From: Dehalococcoidia bacterium
Lineage (GTDB): Bacteria > Chloroflexota > Dehalococcoidia > Lucifugimonadales > Lucifugimonadaceae
Direction of reading: 5' to 3'
NCBI GenBank assembly: GCA_014239685.1
Contig: JAAZYK010000002.1
Span: forward strand, 1 to 39,232
Length of the DNA stretch: 39,232 bases
The notes beneath the pieces were generated by a model. It was given only the letters and a program-made list of their open reading frames with translations. It had not been told where the DNA came from and did no database searches. Below, in pieces: positions 7,956 through 16,854 of this stretch (its first letter is position 1; every line of letters begins with the position of its first letter). A program made the position numbers and the translations under genes.

Positions 7956-8750
7956 TCACCAGATGGACCAACCGCCATCGACTATCAGGTTGTGGCCGGT
8001 AATCCATGCTCCTGCGGGAGAAGCCAACAGCGCTATAGCACCTTTTAGGTCGTCAGACGTTCCTGTTCTTTGTAGTGGAATCGCCTGTCGTGATCGTTCG
8101 ACGTGACCCTCGTCCGTGGTCGCTTTTGGGATCTGACCTGGGCTGATGCAATTGACCCTAATGCCGTACTCGCCCAGTTCGGAAGCCAGTCCACGAGTCA
8201 GGTTGATGATGCCGCCCTTAGCTGCCTGATACGGCGGCCCCGAGCGCTTGAAAGTCGGCAAATCCTCGTACATTCGCTTATCGGAGGTCAGGAAACCGTG
8301 GATTGACCCCAACGTGATTATTGAACCCCTGCGCTTCGGCATCATCACCCGTGCAGCGGACTGGGAGCAGATGTAGGTCCCGGTTAGGTTTAAATCCACG
8401 GTGCGGCGGAACTCATCGATGCTGGCGTCCGGGATGTAGGAGTTCGTAAATGCACCGCCAGAGTTGGCAACCATCACATCCAATCGACCCCGGTCCGTCA
8501 TCACCCTGTCGACCAGTGCATCGACCTGGGCTTCGTCCGTGACGTCACAGCCGATACCACTTACATCGAGGCCGAGCCCTTGAAGTTCTTTGGCTGTCTC
8601 TTCACACAGATCAGCGCGACGGCTGGCGATAAATACCGATGCGCCCATCTCCGCCAGCGCGCTCGCCATGGCGCGGCCGAGGTGCGTGCCACCGCCGGTG
8701 ACGATGGCGCTTCGACCGCTCATATCCATCATTTCGAAGACCGTGGGCAT
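7956..8750 (-). CDS. Short-chain dehydrogenase/reductase (SDR) family oxidoreductase
   Basis: This is a classical NAD(P)-dependent SDR of 264 residues, probably oxidising or reducing a hydroxyl or keto group on a small metabolite. The cofactor loop is TGGGTHLG (18-25). NSGG (96-99) stands where NNAG is usual. The catalytic residues are Ser149, Tyr174 and Lys178 (YQAAK), followed by IRVNCISPGQI. The C-terminus ends in VDGGWSIW. I chose the ATG at 8750 because GGAG lies 9 bases upstream; an in-frame GTG at 8765 would add five residues. It resembles gluconate-5-dehydrogenase-type SDRs, but the substrate is not determined. It converges with acoX across a gap of about 100 bases. Confidence 0.85.
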   Translation of the reverse strand: MPTVFEMMDMSGRSAIVTGGGTHLGRAMASALAEMGASVFIASRRADLCEETAKELQGLGLDVSGIGCDVTDEAQVDALVDRVMTDRGRLDVMVANSGGAFTNSYIPDASIDEFRRTVDLNLTGTYICSQSAARVMMPKRRGSIITLGSIHGFLTSDKRMYEDLPTFKRSGPPYQAAKGGIINLTRGLASELGEYGIRVNCISPGQIPKATTDEGHVERSRQAIPLQRTGTSDDLKGAIALLASPAGAWITGHNLIVDGGWSIW

Positions 8751-8797
8751 TTTCGGGATCTCCACCTAGTGGCTTCGCGAGATTGATCGGGATCGGG

Positions 8798-9127
8798 TCA
8801 GTCGACACGCATTTTTTGGTACATGCTGCTGAAGATCTTTCCAAAAACCCAGCCCCAGAATGCTCCAACGCTCGTCCCAATTATCTCAAGAGCAACTATC
8901 CATTCAGGCGCGAGTCTACAGTTGGTCTGGGACAGGCAGAAAAAATACGAATTGAGCAGGTAACCGAACGTTATTCCGCCGCCGATTAGGCTTCCGACAA
9001 TCACGCTCCAACCCGGTCGCCGTGGCCATGAGCGTTTGGTCTCGCGATAGGCTCTTGAGGGTTCAGAGTTTTGTGGGTCGTATGTGGATGCGCCGATAGA
9101 ACTATCGGGCGTTGGTTGTTCTGTCAT
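8798..9127 (-). CDS. Small two-helix membrane protein, unknown
   Basis: I do not recognise this 109-residue protein. It has a polar, Pro/Ser-rich N-terminal tail (1-38) followed by two hydrophobic stretches. The first is at about 41-63, glycine-rich with GGGITFGYLLN. The second is at about 75-97, containing GTSVGAFWGWVFG. Two Cys flank the short loop between the helices. The glycine spacing in both helices would suit close helix packing. An AAGG ribosome site precedes the ATG. It starts only 12 bases after the stop of the gamma-glutamyltransferase-like gene on the same strand, so it is probably the second gene of that operon. A role beside the hydrolase is inference only. Confidence 0.65.
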   Translation of the reverse strand: MTEQPTPDSSIGASTYDPQNSEPSRAYRETKRSWPRRPGWSVIVGSLIGGGITFGYLLNSYFFCLSQTNCRLAPEWIVALEIIGTSVGAFWGWVFGKIFSSMYQKMRVD

Positions 9128-9139
9128 AGATGCCTTAAA

Positions 9140-10906
9140 TCATCGCGCCATTGAGTACGCATCGGCGCGCAAATCTGAAGCCGCGGTGACCGTACCGTCT
9201 TCGTGGGCACGTGTAATTCCGCAAACGTCGCCCGTGATGCGCGCCCAGTCGTCGATCCTATTCACAAGATGCCCGCGGCGTGACAGCTCTTCTGCGGTCT
9301 CGTCGTCGATACGCCCCTCTAGATCCAGTCGTCCCGGGTGATAGGCGTGCGGCCAGAATGAATCCGGGAAGCTTTTTGACTGGAAGCGCGGGGCTTCGGC
9401 CGCCTGCTGCGGGGTCATCCCGAAGACGGCTTGATTGAGGAAAAACTGAAGTGTGGTCTGGACCTGGGCATCACCTCCCGGCGTGCCGAACGGCATCCAC
9501 GGGTGCCCGTTTTTGAACGCCAGAAGGGCATTGGGTGTCAGGCGAGGACGCTTACCTGGTTCCAGGGCGGATGGGTGCGTCGGATCGAGCCATGACTGGG
9601 TGCCACGACCAGATGGGGTGAAACCAAGACCTTTGATCACCGGCGCCATACCGATCGTGTCGCTTGGGGTCGCCGAGAACATGTTGCCCTTGCCGTCCAC
9701 TACACATGCGTAGCTCGTGTCACCCTCGCTACCTGCATTCAGCGGCTCCGGCGGTTGATAGGCGTACTCGGTCGGAGCTGACCGGCCTTCGAAGCGCCAG
9801 GGATCACCTGCTGACGGCATCGCGGGGGATGCAGCCTCAAGGTCTATTTGCGATCGCCGGCTGGCTGCATATGAGGGATCAAGCAGGCCCTTGATTGGCA
9901 CGTCCACCATGTCTGGGTCACCGTAGAAAGCGTCACGGTCGGCGAACGACAACTTGAGCGACTCGGTTACGACGTGAATATAGTCGGCGGAGTTGTGGCC
10001 CATAGAGAGGAGATCGTGCCCGTCAAGTATCTGGAGGGCCTCGGCGAATGAAGGTCCCTGGCACCACACGCCGCAGGTGTAGACCTCGAATTCTCCGTCG
10101 GGTCCGGAAAAGTGGCCCGTCTCAGGCTCTTCTTTGCCGACTCGGAACGAGGCCATGTCTTCCATTGTCAGGAAGCCGCCACCTTCTTGAACAGCCGCCA
10201 CGATCTCTTCACCGATTTCACCTGAGTAGAACAAATCACGCGCTGCACGTATGGCGGCCTCCCGCCCCTCGCTGGCTGCGTTGCACTCAGCTTCGATGAG
10301 TCGTTCGAACGTTCTGGAGAGGTCTGTCCGGACCATACGTTCGCCTGCCGCGATGGGACGGCCCTCCGGGGCAAAAACCTCCATTGTGGACGGCCAGTCG
10401 CTAAAACCTTCAAATGCGGCTGCGATGCGCCGGCCGACACCCCGGCTGACAGGAAATCCGTCACGCGCAAGTTCCAACGCCGGAGTGATGACCTGTTTCA
10501 GGGTCATCGTGCCGTGATCGGATAGAGCGGTTAGCCATGCGTCGGGGGCGGCAGGAACGATAACCCGCTCCATGCCTGTCGGGATATCGCCTCCGCGGTC
10601 GTCCAGAAAGTGTTCAAGCGTGGCGGATTTGGGCCAGCGCCCAAGTCCAGAGAGTGTGAAAACACGATCAGCCTCGGCATCGTAGATCACAATGGGGGCA
10701 ACGCCTCCGAAGCTGGTGTTGTCGGCGACCACGACGTTGATGGCGATACCCGTTGCGACTCCGGCGTCGATGGCGTTCCCGCCTTGCTCAAGAATGCGGA
10801 ACCCAGCGGCCGTTGCGAGATGGTGGCCACTTGAAACGGCGTGGGTGTTGCCTGCAAGGTCCGGCCGATAGGATGCAATGCCGGTCGGCTTGTGGCTCGT
10901 CGTCAT
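9140..10906 (-). CDS. Gamma-glutamyltransferase-family (Ntn) hydrolase
   Basis: This 588-residue protein has the gamma-glutamyltranspeptidase layout: an N-terminal large subunit, then an autoprocessing Thr that heads the small subunit. The nucleophile is probably Thr397 in GDTSYACVV, where classical enzymes have DTTH. Other landmarks are SSGHHLATAAG near the start, GGNAIDA, SFADRDAFYGDP and PFGTPGGDAQVQ. No signal peptide is visible, so it is probably cytoplasmic, unlike the periplasmic Ggt that degrades glutathione. I chose the ATG at 10906, with GGAG 6 bases upstream, over an in-frame TTG at 10948. It could be an acylase or other amidase of the same family. The divergent neighbour is a class III aminotransferase. 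Confidence 0.87.
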   Translation of the reverse strand: MTTSHKPTGIASYRPDLAGNTHAVSSGHHLATAAGFRILEQGGNAIDAGVATGIAINVVVADNTSFGGVAPIVIYDAEADRVFTLSGLGRWPKSATLEHFLDDRGGDIPTGMERVIVPAAPDAWLTALSDHGTMTLKQVITPALELARDGFPVSRGVGRRIAAAFEGFSDWPSTMEVFAPEGRPIAAGERMVRTDLSRTFERLIEAECNAASEGREAAIRAARDLFYSGEIGEEIVAAVQEGGGFLTMEDMASFRVGKEEPETGHFSGPDGEFEVYTCGVWCQGPSFAEALQILDGHDLLSMGHNSADYIHVVTESLKLSFADRDAFYGDPDMVDVPIKGLLDPSYAASRRSQIDLEAASPAMPSAGDPWRFEGRSAPTEYAYQPPEPLNAGSEGDTSYACVVDGKGNMFSATPSDTIGMAPVIKGLGFTPSGRGTQSWLDPTHPSALEPGKRPRLTPNALLAFKNGHPWMPFGTPGGDAQVQTTLQFFLNQAVFGMTPQQAAEAPRFQSKSFPDSFWPHAYHPGRLDLEGRIDDETAEELSRRGHLVNRIDDWARITGDVCGITRAHEDGTVTAASDLRADAYSMAR

Positions 10907-11079
10907 CACCAACTCCAGTCCTGAGATTTGTCCCGCAAATTTTGGCAACCCCGCGAATCAAGTCGCCCCGGTCGCTGTTGTTAGAGCGAGTGTAATCCAA
11001 TATGGATTTGGGGCCGACGGAGTGTGGTAGGTAGACTATCGTGCATTAGATATACGATCGAGTTCTCAAGGACAGCAAC

Positions 11080-12477
11080 GTGGCCATGTCGCCTCAGGTA
11101 AATGTTCCAGCTAACGATGACGTTAACGGCCTTCACATGGCGGCCGTTGAACACTTGTTTGTCGGGACGCGTAACGCAACGCAACTTGCCGAAGAGGGTG
11201 GACCTCTGATGCTGGTCGGCTCAGACGGTATTTACGTCGATGACATCGAGGGAAAGCGCTACATAGACGGTATTGGCGGAATGTACTTCCGCAATACCGG
11301 ACATGGGCGTAACGAGGTGGCGGAGGCGATATACAACCAGCTCAAAGATGTGTCGATGCACGTGTACGCTGGCAGTACGCCGAGCACAGTGCGGCTCGCG
11401 GCGAAGTTGGCTGAGGTGACGCCGGGCGACCTCACAAAAACCTTCTTTACGAGCGGCGGATCGGAATCTAACGAGTCCGCCTTGAAGCTGGCTCAGGGCT
11501 ATCACAATCGCGTGGGCGAGCGTGGCCGCTACAAAGTTATTAGCCGCAAAGGCTCGTACCATGGCGCAACATGGGGGACGATGTGGCTCGGCTCGCATCC
11601 GTTCCTGCCGCGTGAGGAGTACCAGCCTGTTCCGTCCCACGTGGTGCACATCGCAGACCCTAACCCGTACCGGTGCCCGTTTGGGGGTGAGACGCCGGAG
11701 GAGTGTGCCGAGTTGTGCGCCAACTCTTTGGAAGAGGCGATTCTCTTTCACAGTCCAGATTCGATATCGGCGTTTATAGCGGAAACGGTGTCGCAACCGC
11801 TGGGCGGGGTGGTGTCGGGACCGGGTTACTTCCAGCGGGTCCGGGAGATCTGCGACAAGTACGGTGTGCTACTGATATTTGACGAGGTGATCACCGGATT
11901 TGGCCGGACCGGTAAATGGTTCGGAGCCGACACTGTGGGGGTGACGCCTGACATTATGACAATCGCTAAAGGTCTGACCGGTGGTTACTTCCCGATGGGC
12001 GGCGCGATCGCATCGAAACGCGTTTCGGATGCTTTCACGGGAGGGCCTGACGCCACGTTCAAGCATATGTTCACTTATACAGGTCATCCGGCAGGATGCG
12101 CGGCGGGGCTGGCGAATATCGAGATTATCGAACGTGAGGGCCTGGTCGAGAACTGCCGAATCCAAGGAGAACGACTGTGGGATCGACTGCAGGAGATCAA
12201 GGACAAGCACCCGATCGTGGGTGATGTTCGAGGTATCGGCCTATTGCAGGGGCTGGAACTGGTGAAAGATCGGAATACAAAGGAACACTGGCCAGCATCG
12301 GCGGCGATCGGCGAAAAGATCACGCAGGGCCTGATGGACCGAGGAGTCTGGATCCGGGTGGGCAGCTACATAGTGCCGCTAGCACCTCCACTAACTATCA
12401 CGGCCGCCGAGGTAGACGATCTAGCAGCAGCAGTCGACGGTGCAATTGGGGACGCGGAGCGGGCGTTGGGGGTTTAG
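11080..12477 (+). CDS. Class III pyridoxal-phosphate aminotransferase
   Basis: This 465-residue fold-type I aminotransferase probably acts on an omega-amino acid or amine with pyruvate or 2-oxoglutarate as acceptor. The PLP lysine is Lys297 in MTIAKGLTGGYFP. The ring-nitrogen Asp is Asp268 in IFDEVITGFGRTGKWF. TSGGSESNESALKLA (about 124-138) forms the phosphate cup and SYHGATWG is the usual helix start. The start is GTG at 11080 with AAGGA at 11068-11072; an ATG two codons later is possible. It lies divergent from the gamma-glutamyltransferase-like gene and tail-to-tail with the Ldh2 gene, 5 bases apart. Substrate cannot be fixed; beta-alanine or taurine pyruvate transaminase types are close relatives. 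Confidence 0.9.
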   Translation: MAMSPQVNVPANDDVNGLHMAAVEHLFVGTRNATQLAEEGGPLMLVGSDGIYVDDIEGKRYIDGIGGMYFRNTGHGRNEVAEAIYNQLKDVSMHVYAGSTPSTVRLAAKLAEVTPGDLTKTFFTSGGSESNESALKLAQGYHNRVGERGRYKVISRKGSYHGATWGTMWLGSHPFLPREEYQPVPSHVVHIADPNPYRCPFGGETPEECAELCANSLEEAILFHSPDSISAFIAETVSQPLGGVVSGPGYFQRVREICDKYGVLLIFDEVITGFGRTGKWFGADTVGVTPDIMTIAKGLTGGYFPMGGAIASKRVSDAFTGGPDATFKHMFTYTGHPAGCAAGLANIEIIEREGLVENCRIQGERLWDRLQEIKDKHPIVGDVRGIGLLQGLELVKDRNTKEHWPASAAIGEKITQGLMDRGVWIRVGSYIVPLAPPLTITAAEVDDLAAAVDGAIGDAERALGV

Positions 12478-12482
12478 GGGCC

Positions 12483-13589
12483 CTATGCGGTCGGAAGCTC
12501 CAGGCCCAGATCCAGTTCGTTTGAGATCGAATGAAACCATTCGATTACTGAGCGGTGGTACGGGATACCGTCTCGTAGTCGAATCTCGGTCTCTTCTGCT
12601 TCTGGCAGACCAGGGTAGACGACCCGGTCGTGACCAGGCGCTGGCTTGGTGTTAGCGAGGCCTTCTAGGAAGTCATCCATATCTGTTTTGAAGCGATCAA
12701 CATCCGTGAAGGCGTCGACCTTGTAGACCTGCACAAAGTGGCCCATGACCCCGGGAGGCGCTTGCGGCATCAGGAAGCCTGCGCCTTGTCCGGATAGAAC
12801 ATCGCACAGGATTTCGCATACAGCGGCGAAACCGTAGCCTTTGTGGGACCCCTGATCTCGAGTACCGCCAAACGGGAGCATGTGATAGTCGTCCCGGTTA
12901 GCGGGTAGTGGGGTCTCTTCCATAATCGGCGTGCCATCCGGCTTTGCGATCCAACCGGGTGCCATCGGGGCACCGACGCGCGAAGCGAGCCGCAGTTTGT
13001 TGCCTGCGACTTGAGTGGTGGCAAAGTCCATTACAAACGGGGGCTGTTTGTTGGCCGGGGCGGCCCAGGCCCATGGATTCGTCGAAAATCGCTTTTCTGC
13101 GCCGAAGGTCGGCAGCATCGACATCGGGTTTCCAGCAGTCATGCAGACGCCAATCATGTCGTGTTTGATTGGAAGCATAGCGTGATACGCGAGCATTCCG
13201 AGATGGCGGCCATTGTTCATGATCACGGTGCCCATCCCGTGTTTGTCAGCCTTCTCGATCGCCATCTCCATCGCCTTCGGAGCGACGTGAAGGCCTAGGC
13301 CGGTGTCACAGTCGAGCGTGGCGGTGGTGTCACTCTCCCTGATCACCCGCACATTTGGCCTAGGGTTGATGGTGCCTGCGCCGTACTGCTCCACGTAACT
13401 GGCGAGCATGTTGGAAACGCCATGGCTTTCGCAGCCCCGAAGGTCGGATAGCATGAGCACGTCTGCAGACAGTACTGCGTCGTCGTCGGTCTGGCCCATC
13501 TTCCGGAATATGGCTTCGGCTGCTGCGCGCATCTGCTGCTGGTCTACGTATATCCGGTCCTCTTCAGGGACGAAGAATCGTTCCAGCAT
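12483..13589 (-). CDS. Malate/L-lactate dehydrogenase family (Ldh2-type) oxidoreductase
   Basis: This 368-residue NAD(P)-dependent oxidoreductase has the Ldh2/YlbC/ureidoglycolate dehydrogenase fold, which is unrelated to classical malate dehydrogenase. Visible markers are LRGCESHGVSN (about residues 50-60, with the active-site His), NNGRHLGMLAYHA, NPWAWAAP in the cofactor region, VMDFATTQVAGNK, and GSHKGYGFA near 247. Such enzymes oxidise 2-hydroxy acids such as malate, lactate, sulfolactate or ureidoglycolate. The ATG at 13589 has GAGG nine bases upstream. The gene converges with the aminotransferase. The exact substrate is open. Confidence 0.87.
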   Translation of the reverse strand: MLERFFVPEEDRIYVDQQQMRAAAEAIFRKMGQTDDDAVLSADVLMLSDLRGCESHGVSNMLASYVEQYGAGTINPRPNVRVIRESDTTATLDCDTGLGLHVAPKAMEMAIEKADKHGMGTVIMNNGRHLGMLAYHAMLPIKHDMIGVCMTAGNPMSMLPTFGAEKRFSTNPWAWAAPANKQPPFVMDFATTQVAGNKLRLASRVGAPMAPGWIAKPDGTPIMEETPLPANRDDYHMLPFGGTRDQGSHKGYGFAAVCEILCDVLSGQGAGFLMPQAPPGVMGHFVQVYKVDAFTDVDRFKTDMDDFLEGLANTKPAPGHDRVVYPGLPEAEETEIRLRDGIPYHRSVIEWFHSISNELDLGLELPTA

Positions 13590-13808
13590 TGTTGGGGCCT
13601 CAATTCGATGGTTATAAGCGGCGTGATGTCTGCTTTATACGAGTCTGGCACAGGATGGCCCGAGTGGAAGTCGAACGCAAGGGCACAATGTGGCGTTTAT
13701 TTGTGGAGCTCGGCGGGAGAGGTTTGTTGAAACAGCAGCTGGCTGTGTTTGGATGATGGGCGCGCGGGTGGATTGGTTTCCGCCGATGTGCATCGTGAGA
13801 CAGTGCCG

Positions 13809-14666
13809 TTACAGTTCGACCTTGGCCGGGCCGTCCCCGAACGCATAATAGTCATGTTCCACACGATCTGCGTGTACTTTGACGATTCTGTAACCGGATG
13901 GATCATCGCCAAGTGGGTACCCGACAGGCCCTGAGGCCACAACCTGCATCTCTCCATATGAGGAGTAGTTGTTGCGGTGCCAGTGGCCGGAGAAGACGGC
14001 GCTGGCGTTGGCATCTCGCAGCATCCGGAGCAACGGCTCCCGGCGTTCGAGTGGCCAATTCCAGTAGTCATTCGGCTCGTCAGGCGTCTTCAGGAATGCC
14101 GGGTGGTGTGAGAAAGCGATCACTGGCCCACCGCGGAATCGCGCTGCCGCTAACTCGGTTTCCACGAATGCCAATTGTGCTTCCCACTCACCGGGAACAG
14201 GGGTCGGGTTTTCGATCGTGATGCTGTCCAAGACCAGGAACGACGCACCGCCATGCTGAAATGCGAAGTAGTCGGGGCCGAAAGCCTGACGGTAGATCCG
14301 CAGGCTTTCCGGCGTTGCGTTCACAAAATCGGTTGCTGCGTCGTGGTTGCCTGGGACCCAATGGATCGGGATATTCGGGTGAAGCTTCCTTGCGACGCGC
14401 AGTACCTCGGCACGCTCGTCTTCTGAGACAGGATTGTTCACCATGTCACCGCAAACTACGACAAAGGCGGGTTTGAGCCTGTTCGCCTCCGAAATCGCTT
14501 CTGTAAATAGCCGGGTTTCATCCTCAAAACCAGTGATAGATGGCGCCTTACGGATCTTGAATCCTCTGGAGAGTTGTGCCTCGATCACCTCGTCAGATAC
14601 ACCGCCCCATCGAGCGAACATGCCGAATTGAGGATCCGCGAGTTGAATGAAGAAAAAAGGGTTCAT
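13809..14666 (-). CDS. CPPED1-like calcineurin-type metallophosphoesterase (copy 1)
   Basis: This 285-residue dimetal phosphoesterase has motifs in order: QLADPQFGMF (DxQ where most families have DxH), VVCGDMVNN (GDxxN), GNHDAATDF, FSHHPAFLKTPDE, and SGHWHRNNYSSYGEMQVVAS (GHxH). The DPQFG opening, HPxFL and GHWHRN features match the CPPED1/CSTP1 family, known best from animals, where the human member is a Ser/Thr protein phosphatase. The actual substrate here is unknown. No signal peptide is visible. It is a close paralogue of the next upstream gene, and the two are separated by 214 bases that hold a broken hydrophobic frame. Third gene of an aldolase-MPE-MPE series. Confidence 0.86.
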   Translation of the reverse strand: MNPFFFIQLADPQFGMFARWGGVSDEVIEAQLSRGFKIRKAPSITGFEDETRLFTEAISEANRLKPAFVVVCGDMVNNPVSEDERAEVLRVARKLHPNIPIHWVPGNHDAATDFVNATPESLRIYRQAFGPDYFAFQHGGASFLVLDSITIENPTPVPGEWEAQLAFVETELAAARFRGGPVIAFSHHPAFLKTPDEPNDYWNWPLERREPLLRMLRDANASAVFSGHWHRNNYSSYGEMQVVASGPVGYPLGDDPSGYRIVKVHADRVEHDYYAFGDGPAKVEL

Positions 14667-14719
14667 ACGAACGTCCGTGACTGGGGCCGGGTTCTAGAGA
14701 GGTTGCCGCAACTGAGTTG

Positions 14720-14878
14720 TTAGATGAGCAGCGTAGTTACGACAAGCGTGGCGATCGCGTAAAGATTGAGGAGGGTCTAAACGACCCATGACATGCCCGT
14801 TGGCCGGGATATCTTAAACCAAGCGAATGCCAAGACCGCCGTTGCGGTAATAAAGCTATTGATTATCTGGTTGGGGAC
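14720..14878 (-). pseudogene. Possible broken small membrane-protein frame between the two phosphatase genes
   Basis: Reading leftward from 14878, a hydrophobic frame runs for 33 codons (including SFITATAVLAFAWF), meets an amber stop at 14779-14777 and continues in the same frame for 18 more hydrophobic codons (LLNLYAIATLVVTTLLI) to a TAA at 14722-14720. No ATG/GTG start with a ribosome site precedes it. It looks like a remnant of a two-helix membrane protein with one nonsense change, but with so short a frame chance is possible. Confidence 0.22.
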
Positions 14879-14880
14879 GC

Positions 14881-15789
14881 TCAGGTTGCACTGATCGCGT
14901 TAGGGATGCCGGGAAGCTCATCCATCGCATACCAATCGTGTTTCAGCCCATCCTTGTTCAGGTGTACAACTCGGTATCCAGAAGGGTCGTCACCGAATGG
15001 GTATCCGACCGATCCGGATGCGACCATCTCCATATTTCCACCGGTGGTGTAATTATTCCTGTGCCAGTGTCCGGCAAAAACAGCGTCGACGCTGTACCTC
15101 TCAAGTAGCTCAAGTACGGGACGTCGTCGTTCGATTGGGATCGTGAGATGTGCTTCACCCACTATATTTTCGTCTGGCCGCTTTAGGAAAAACGGATGAT
15201 GAGTAAATATGATCGTGTGATGACTCTGGCGAGTCCGAGCGGCGCGTAGTTCTAGTTCCAGGAATTTCATCAGCGCTTCGAGTTCCTCCGGTGTTTCTTC
15301 CGGATGTTGCAAGACTGCTGTGTTGAGCACGATGAAACTGGCCTTTTCGTGCTGAAATGCGTAGTTATCTGGTCCGAAATTGGCGCGATATCGTGCCAGG
15401 CTCTCGTGGGTCGGGATCTCGTGTCTGTCATCAGCTCCTACGTCGTGATTCCCGGCTACCCAGTGGAGATCGATGTCATCATCGAGGAGTTCGCCTATTC
15501 GCAACGCCTCCTCGGTCGCGGCAGTGTCGTTCCACTGGTTGACGATGTCTCCACACACGACTACGAATGCCGGCCGCAGGATGTTGGCGATGTTGATCGC
15601 GGCCTCAAACAATCGAGTTTCGTCGGAGAATCCTTTGATTTGAGGTGCCGGTTTTATGTTGAGCCCGCGTGCTCGGAACCCGGCAATCGCCTCTGCTGTT
15701 TGGCCGCTGAATCGGGCGAAAAGTCCGAATTGGGGATCGGCGAGTTGCATGAAGGTGAAATCGCCTCGATTGGAAGTGTTATCGGTCAT
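14881..15789 (-). CDS. CPPED1-like calcineurin-type metallophosphoesterase (copy 2)
   Basis: This 302-residue paralogue of the following gene has the same motif series: QLADPQFGLFARF, VVCGDIVNQW, AGNHDVGADD, FTHHPFFLKRPDE and AGHWHRNNYTTGGNMEMVAS. The same family reasoning applies: a dinuclear metal phosphoesterase of the CPPED1 type. The copies differ mainly at the N-terminal tail, in the loop after GNHD and at the C-terminus. It begins inside the end of the HpcH/HpaI aldolase gene (11-base overlap at 15779-15789), so the two are probably translationally coupled. The shared operon hints at a substrate made or used by the aldolase; that is inference. Confidence 0.86.
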   Translation of the reverse strand: MTDNTSNRGDFTFMQLADPQFGLFARFSGQTAEAIAGFRARGLNIKPAPQIKGFSDETRLFEAAINIANILRPAFVVVCGDIVNQWNDTAATEEALRIGELLDDDIDLHWVAGNHDVGADDRHEIPTHESLARYRANFGPDNYAFQHEKASFIVLNTAVLQHPEETPEELEALMKFLELELRAARTRQSHHTIIFTHHPFFLKRPDENIVGEAHLTIPIERRRPVLELLERYSVDAVFAGHWHRNNYTTGGNMEMVASGSVGYPFGDDPSGYRVVHLNKDGLKHDWYAMDELPGIPNAISAT

Positions 15790-16537
15790 GAGATCCCATC
15801 CTCTCTAAAAACCCGGTTGCACCGGCAGCAAGCCAGGGTTGCCAGGCCATACCGACGCATCGAACGCCCTTCGCTATGTAGGCTTCTACCGTACCGTCAT
15901 TGACCAGAGTCCCGGCCACACGTCCGGCGTCCATGATGACGCCGAGCCCGTCTTCGACCGCTTGTAGGACTTCTGGGTGTGACACATCGCCGGTGTGCCC
16001 CATGCTCTGTGCGAGGTCGCCGGGGGCAACGTAGAACACGTCGATGCCGTCCGCCTTGACGATCTCTTTCATATTGCGAATGGCAATGATGTCTTCTAGC
16101 AGAATCGTGACTAGCGTATTTTCGTTGGCCTTACGGTGGTAGTCGCTAATTCCTAGCGCCCGGCGTCCGCCAAACGCCCCACGGTTGCCCTCGGGGCCAT
16201 AGTAGGACGAACGGGCCACAAGCTCTGCCTCTTCCCGAGTATTAACATGCGGCACCATAATCCCGTTTGCGCCGCGATCCAGTGCTCGGGTCACAAGTGC
16301 CGGGTCGTTTCTATGTACCCGAACGATCGATGCCATGTCCCATAAATCACATGAGCGTGAGATATCACCAATGGCGTCCCATGAGATTGGCCCATGTTCG
16401 CCTTCTGCCAGGATGGCGTCGAAACCCAGGTTCCCGAAGATCTCGACGGTATCGCCATCATTTACGCCATTCACGATCGATATCACGCCGCCGGCTCGGA
16501 GCTTTTCTTTAGCTTTGTTTATGCGGTATTCAGCCAA
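15779..16537 (-). CDS. HpcH/HpaI family class II aldolase
   Basis: This 252-residue metal-dependent pyruvate aldolase matches 4-hydroxy-2-oxoheptanedioate or 2-keto-3-deoxy-sugar-acid aldolases, which cleave 4-hydroxy-2-oxo acids to pyruvate plus an aldehyde. Conserved features: EGEHGP with His48 (45-50), RVHRND (73-78) with the substrate Arg, VPHVNT (95-100), Glu148 in LLED, and Asp174 in APGDLAQSMG as metal ligands. The start is TTG at 16537 with AGGAG seven bases upstream. It heads an operon with two CPPED1-like phosphatases and is divergent from the phosphotriesterase-family gene across 317 bases, so the four genes may serve one catabolic route. Confidence 0.87.
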   Translation of the reverse strand: MAEYRINKAKEKLRAGGVISIVNGVNDGDTVEIFGNLGFDAILAEGEHGPISWDAIGDISRSCDLWDMASIVRVHRNDPALVTRALDRGANGIMVPHVNTREEAELVARSSYYGPEGNRGAFGGRRALGISDYHRKANENTLVTILLEDIIAIRNMKEIVKADGIDVFYVAPGDLAQSMGHTGDVSHPEVLQAVEDGLGVIMDAGRVAGTLVNDGTVEAYIAKGVRCVGMAWQPWLAAGATGFLERMGSHDR

Positions 16538-16854
16538 GTGTGTTGCTCCTGTTTATGGGACGGAATTTGTCCCGATTATGGGGAAGAAGTCTTCGGGCGC
16601 CTACATCAAGCGGGTAATTGGCGCTACCGCCGGTAGGATCGCTTGCCGATATCACTACGCCATCCAAGGGACTAGAATTCCCGAAATTGCCACGTCACAG
16701 ACTCCAGACTGAGGGTCACATTCTCGCGCCAACGCCCATCCATGTAGGTAACTGCGACAAGATGTGACGTATTTGACTCGTTGCAGCGCTTTGGCTGGTG
16801 GCGCCGGTACTGGCACCACAAACGGCCCCGGTAAATTATTTTTGGAGGATATGG
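16538..16854. other. Divergent intergenic region between aldolase and phosphotriesterase-family genes
   Basis: These 317 bases should carry both promoters. I see a short inverted repeat, GGGAC/GTCCC, at 16559-16573 and no confident promoter boxes. A minus-strand AGGAG serves the aldolase, and GGAGG at 16844-16848 serves the rightward gene. Confidence 0.4.

Noticed and set aside
9453-9894. Plus-strand frames inside the gamma-glutamyltransferase-like gene
   Set aside because: Antisense shadow of a gene with clear catalytic motifs; no ribosome sites.
16798-16854. N-terminal extension of the phosphotriesterase-family gene
   Set aside because: A consensus GGAGG six bases before ATG 16855 and the lack of family similarity in the extra 19 residues favour the shorter protein.
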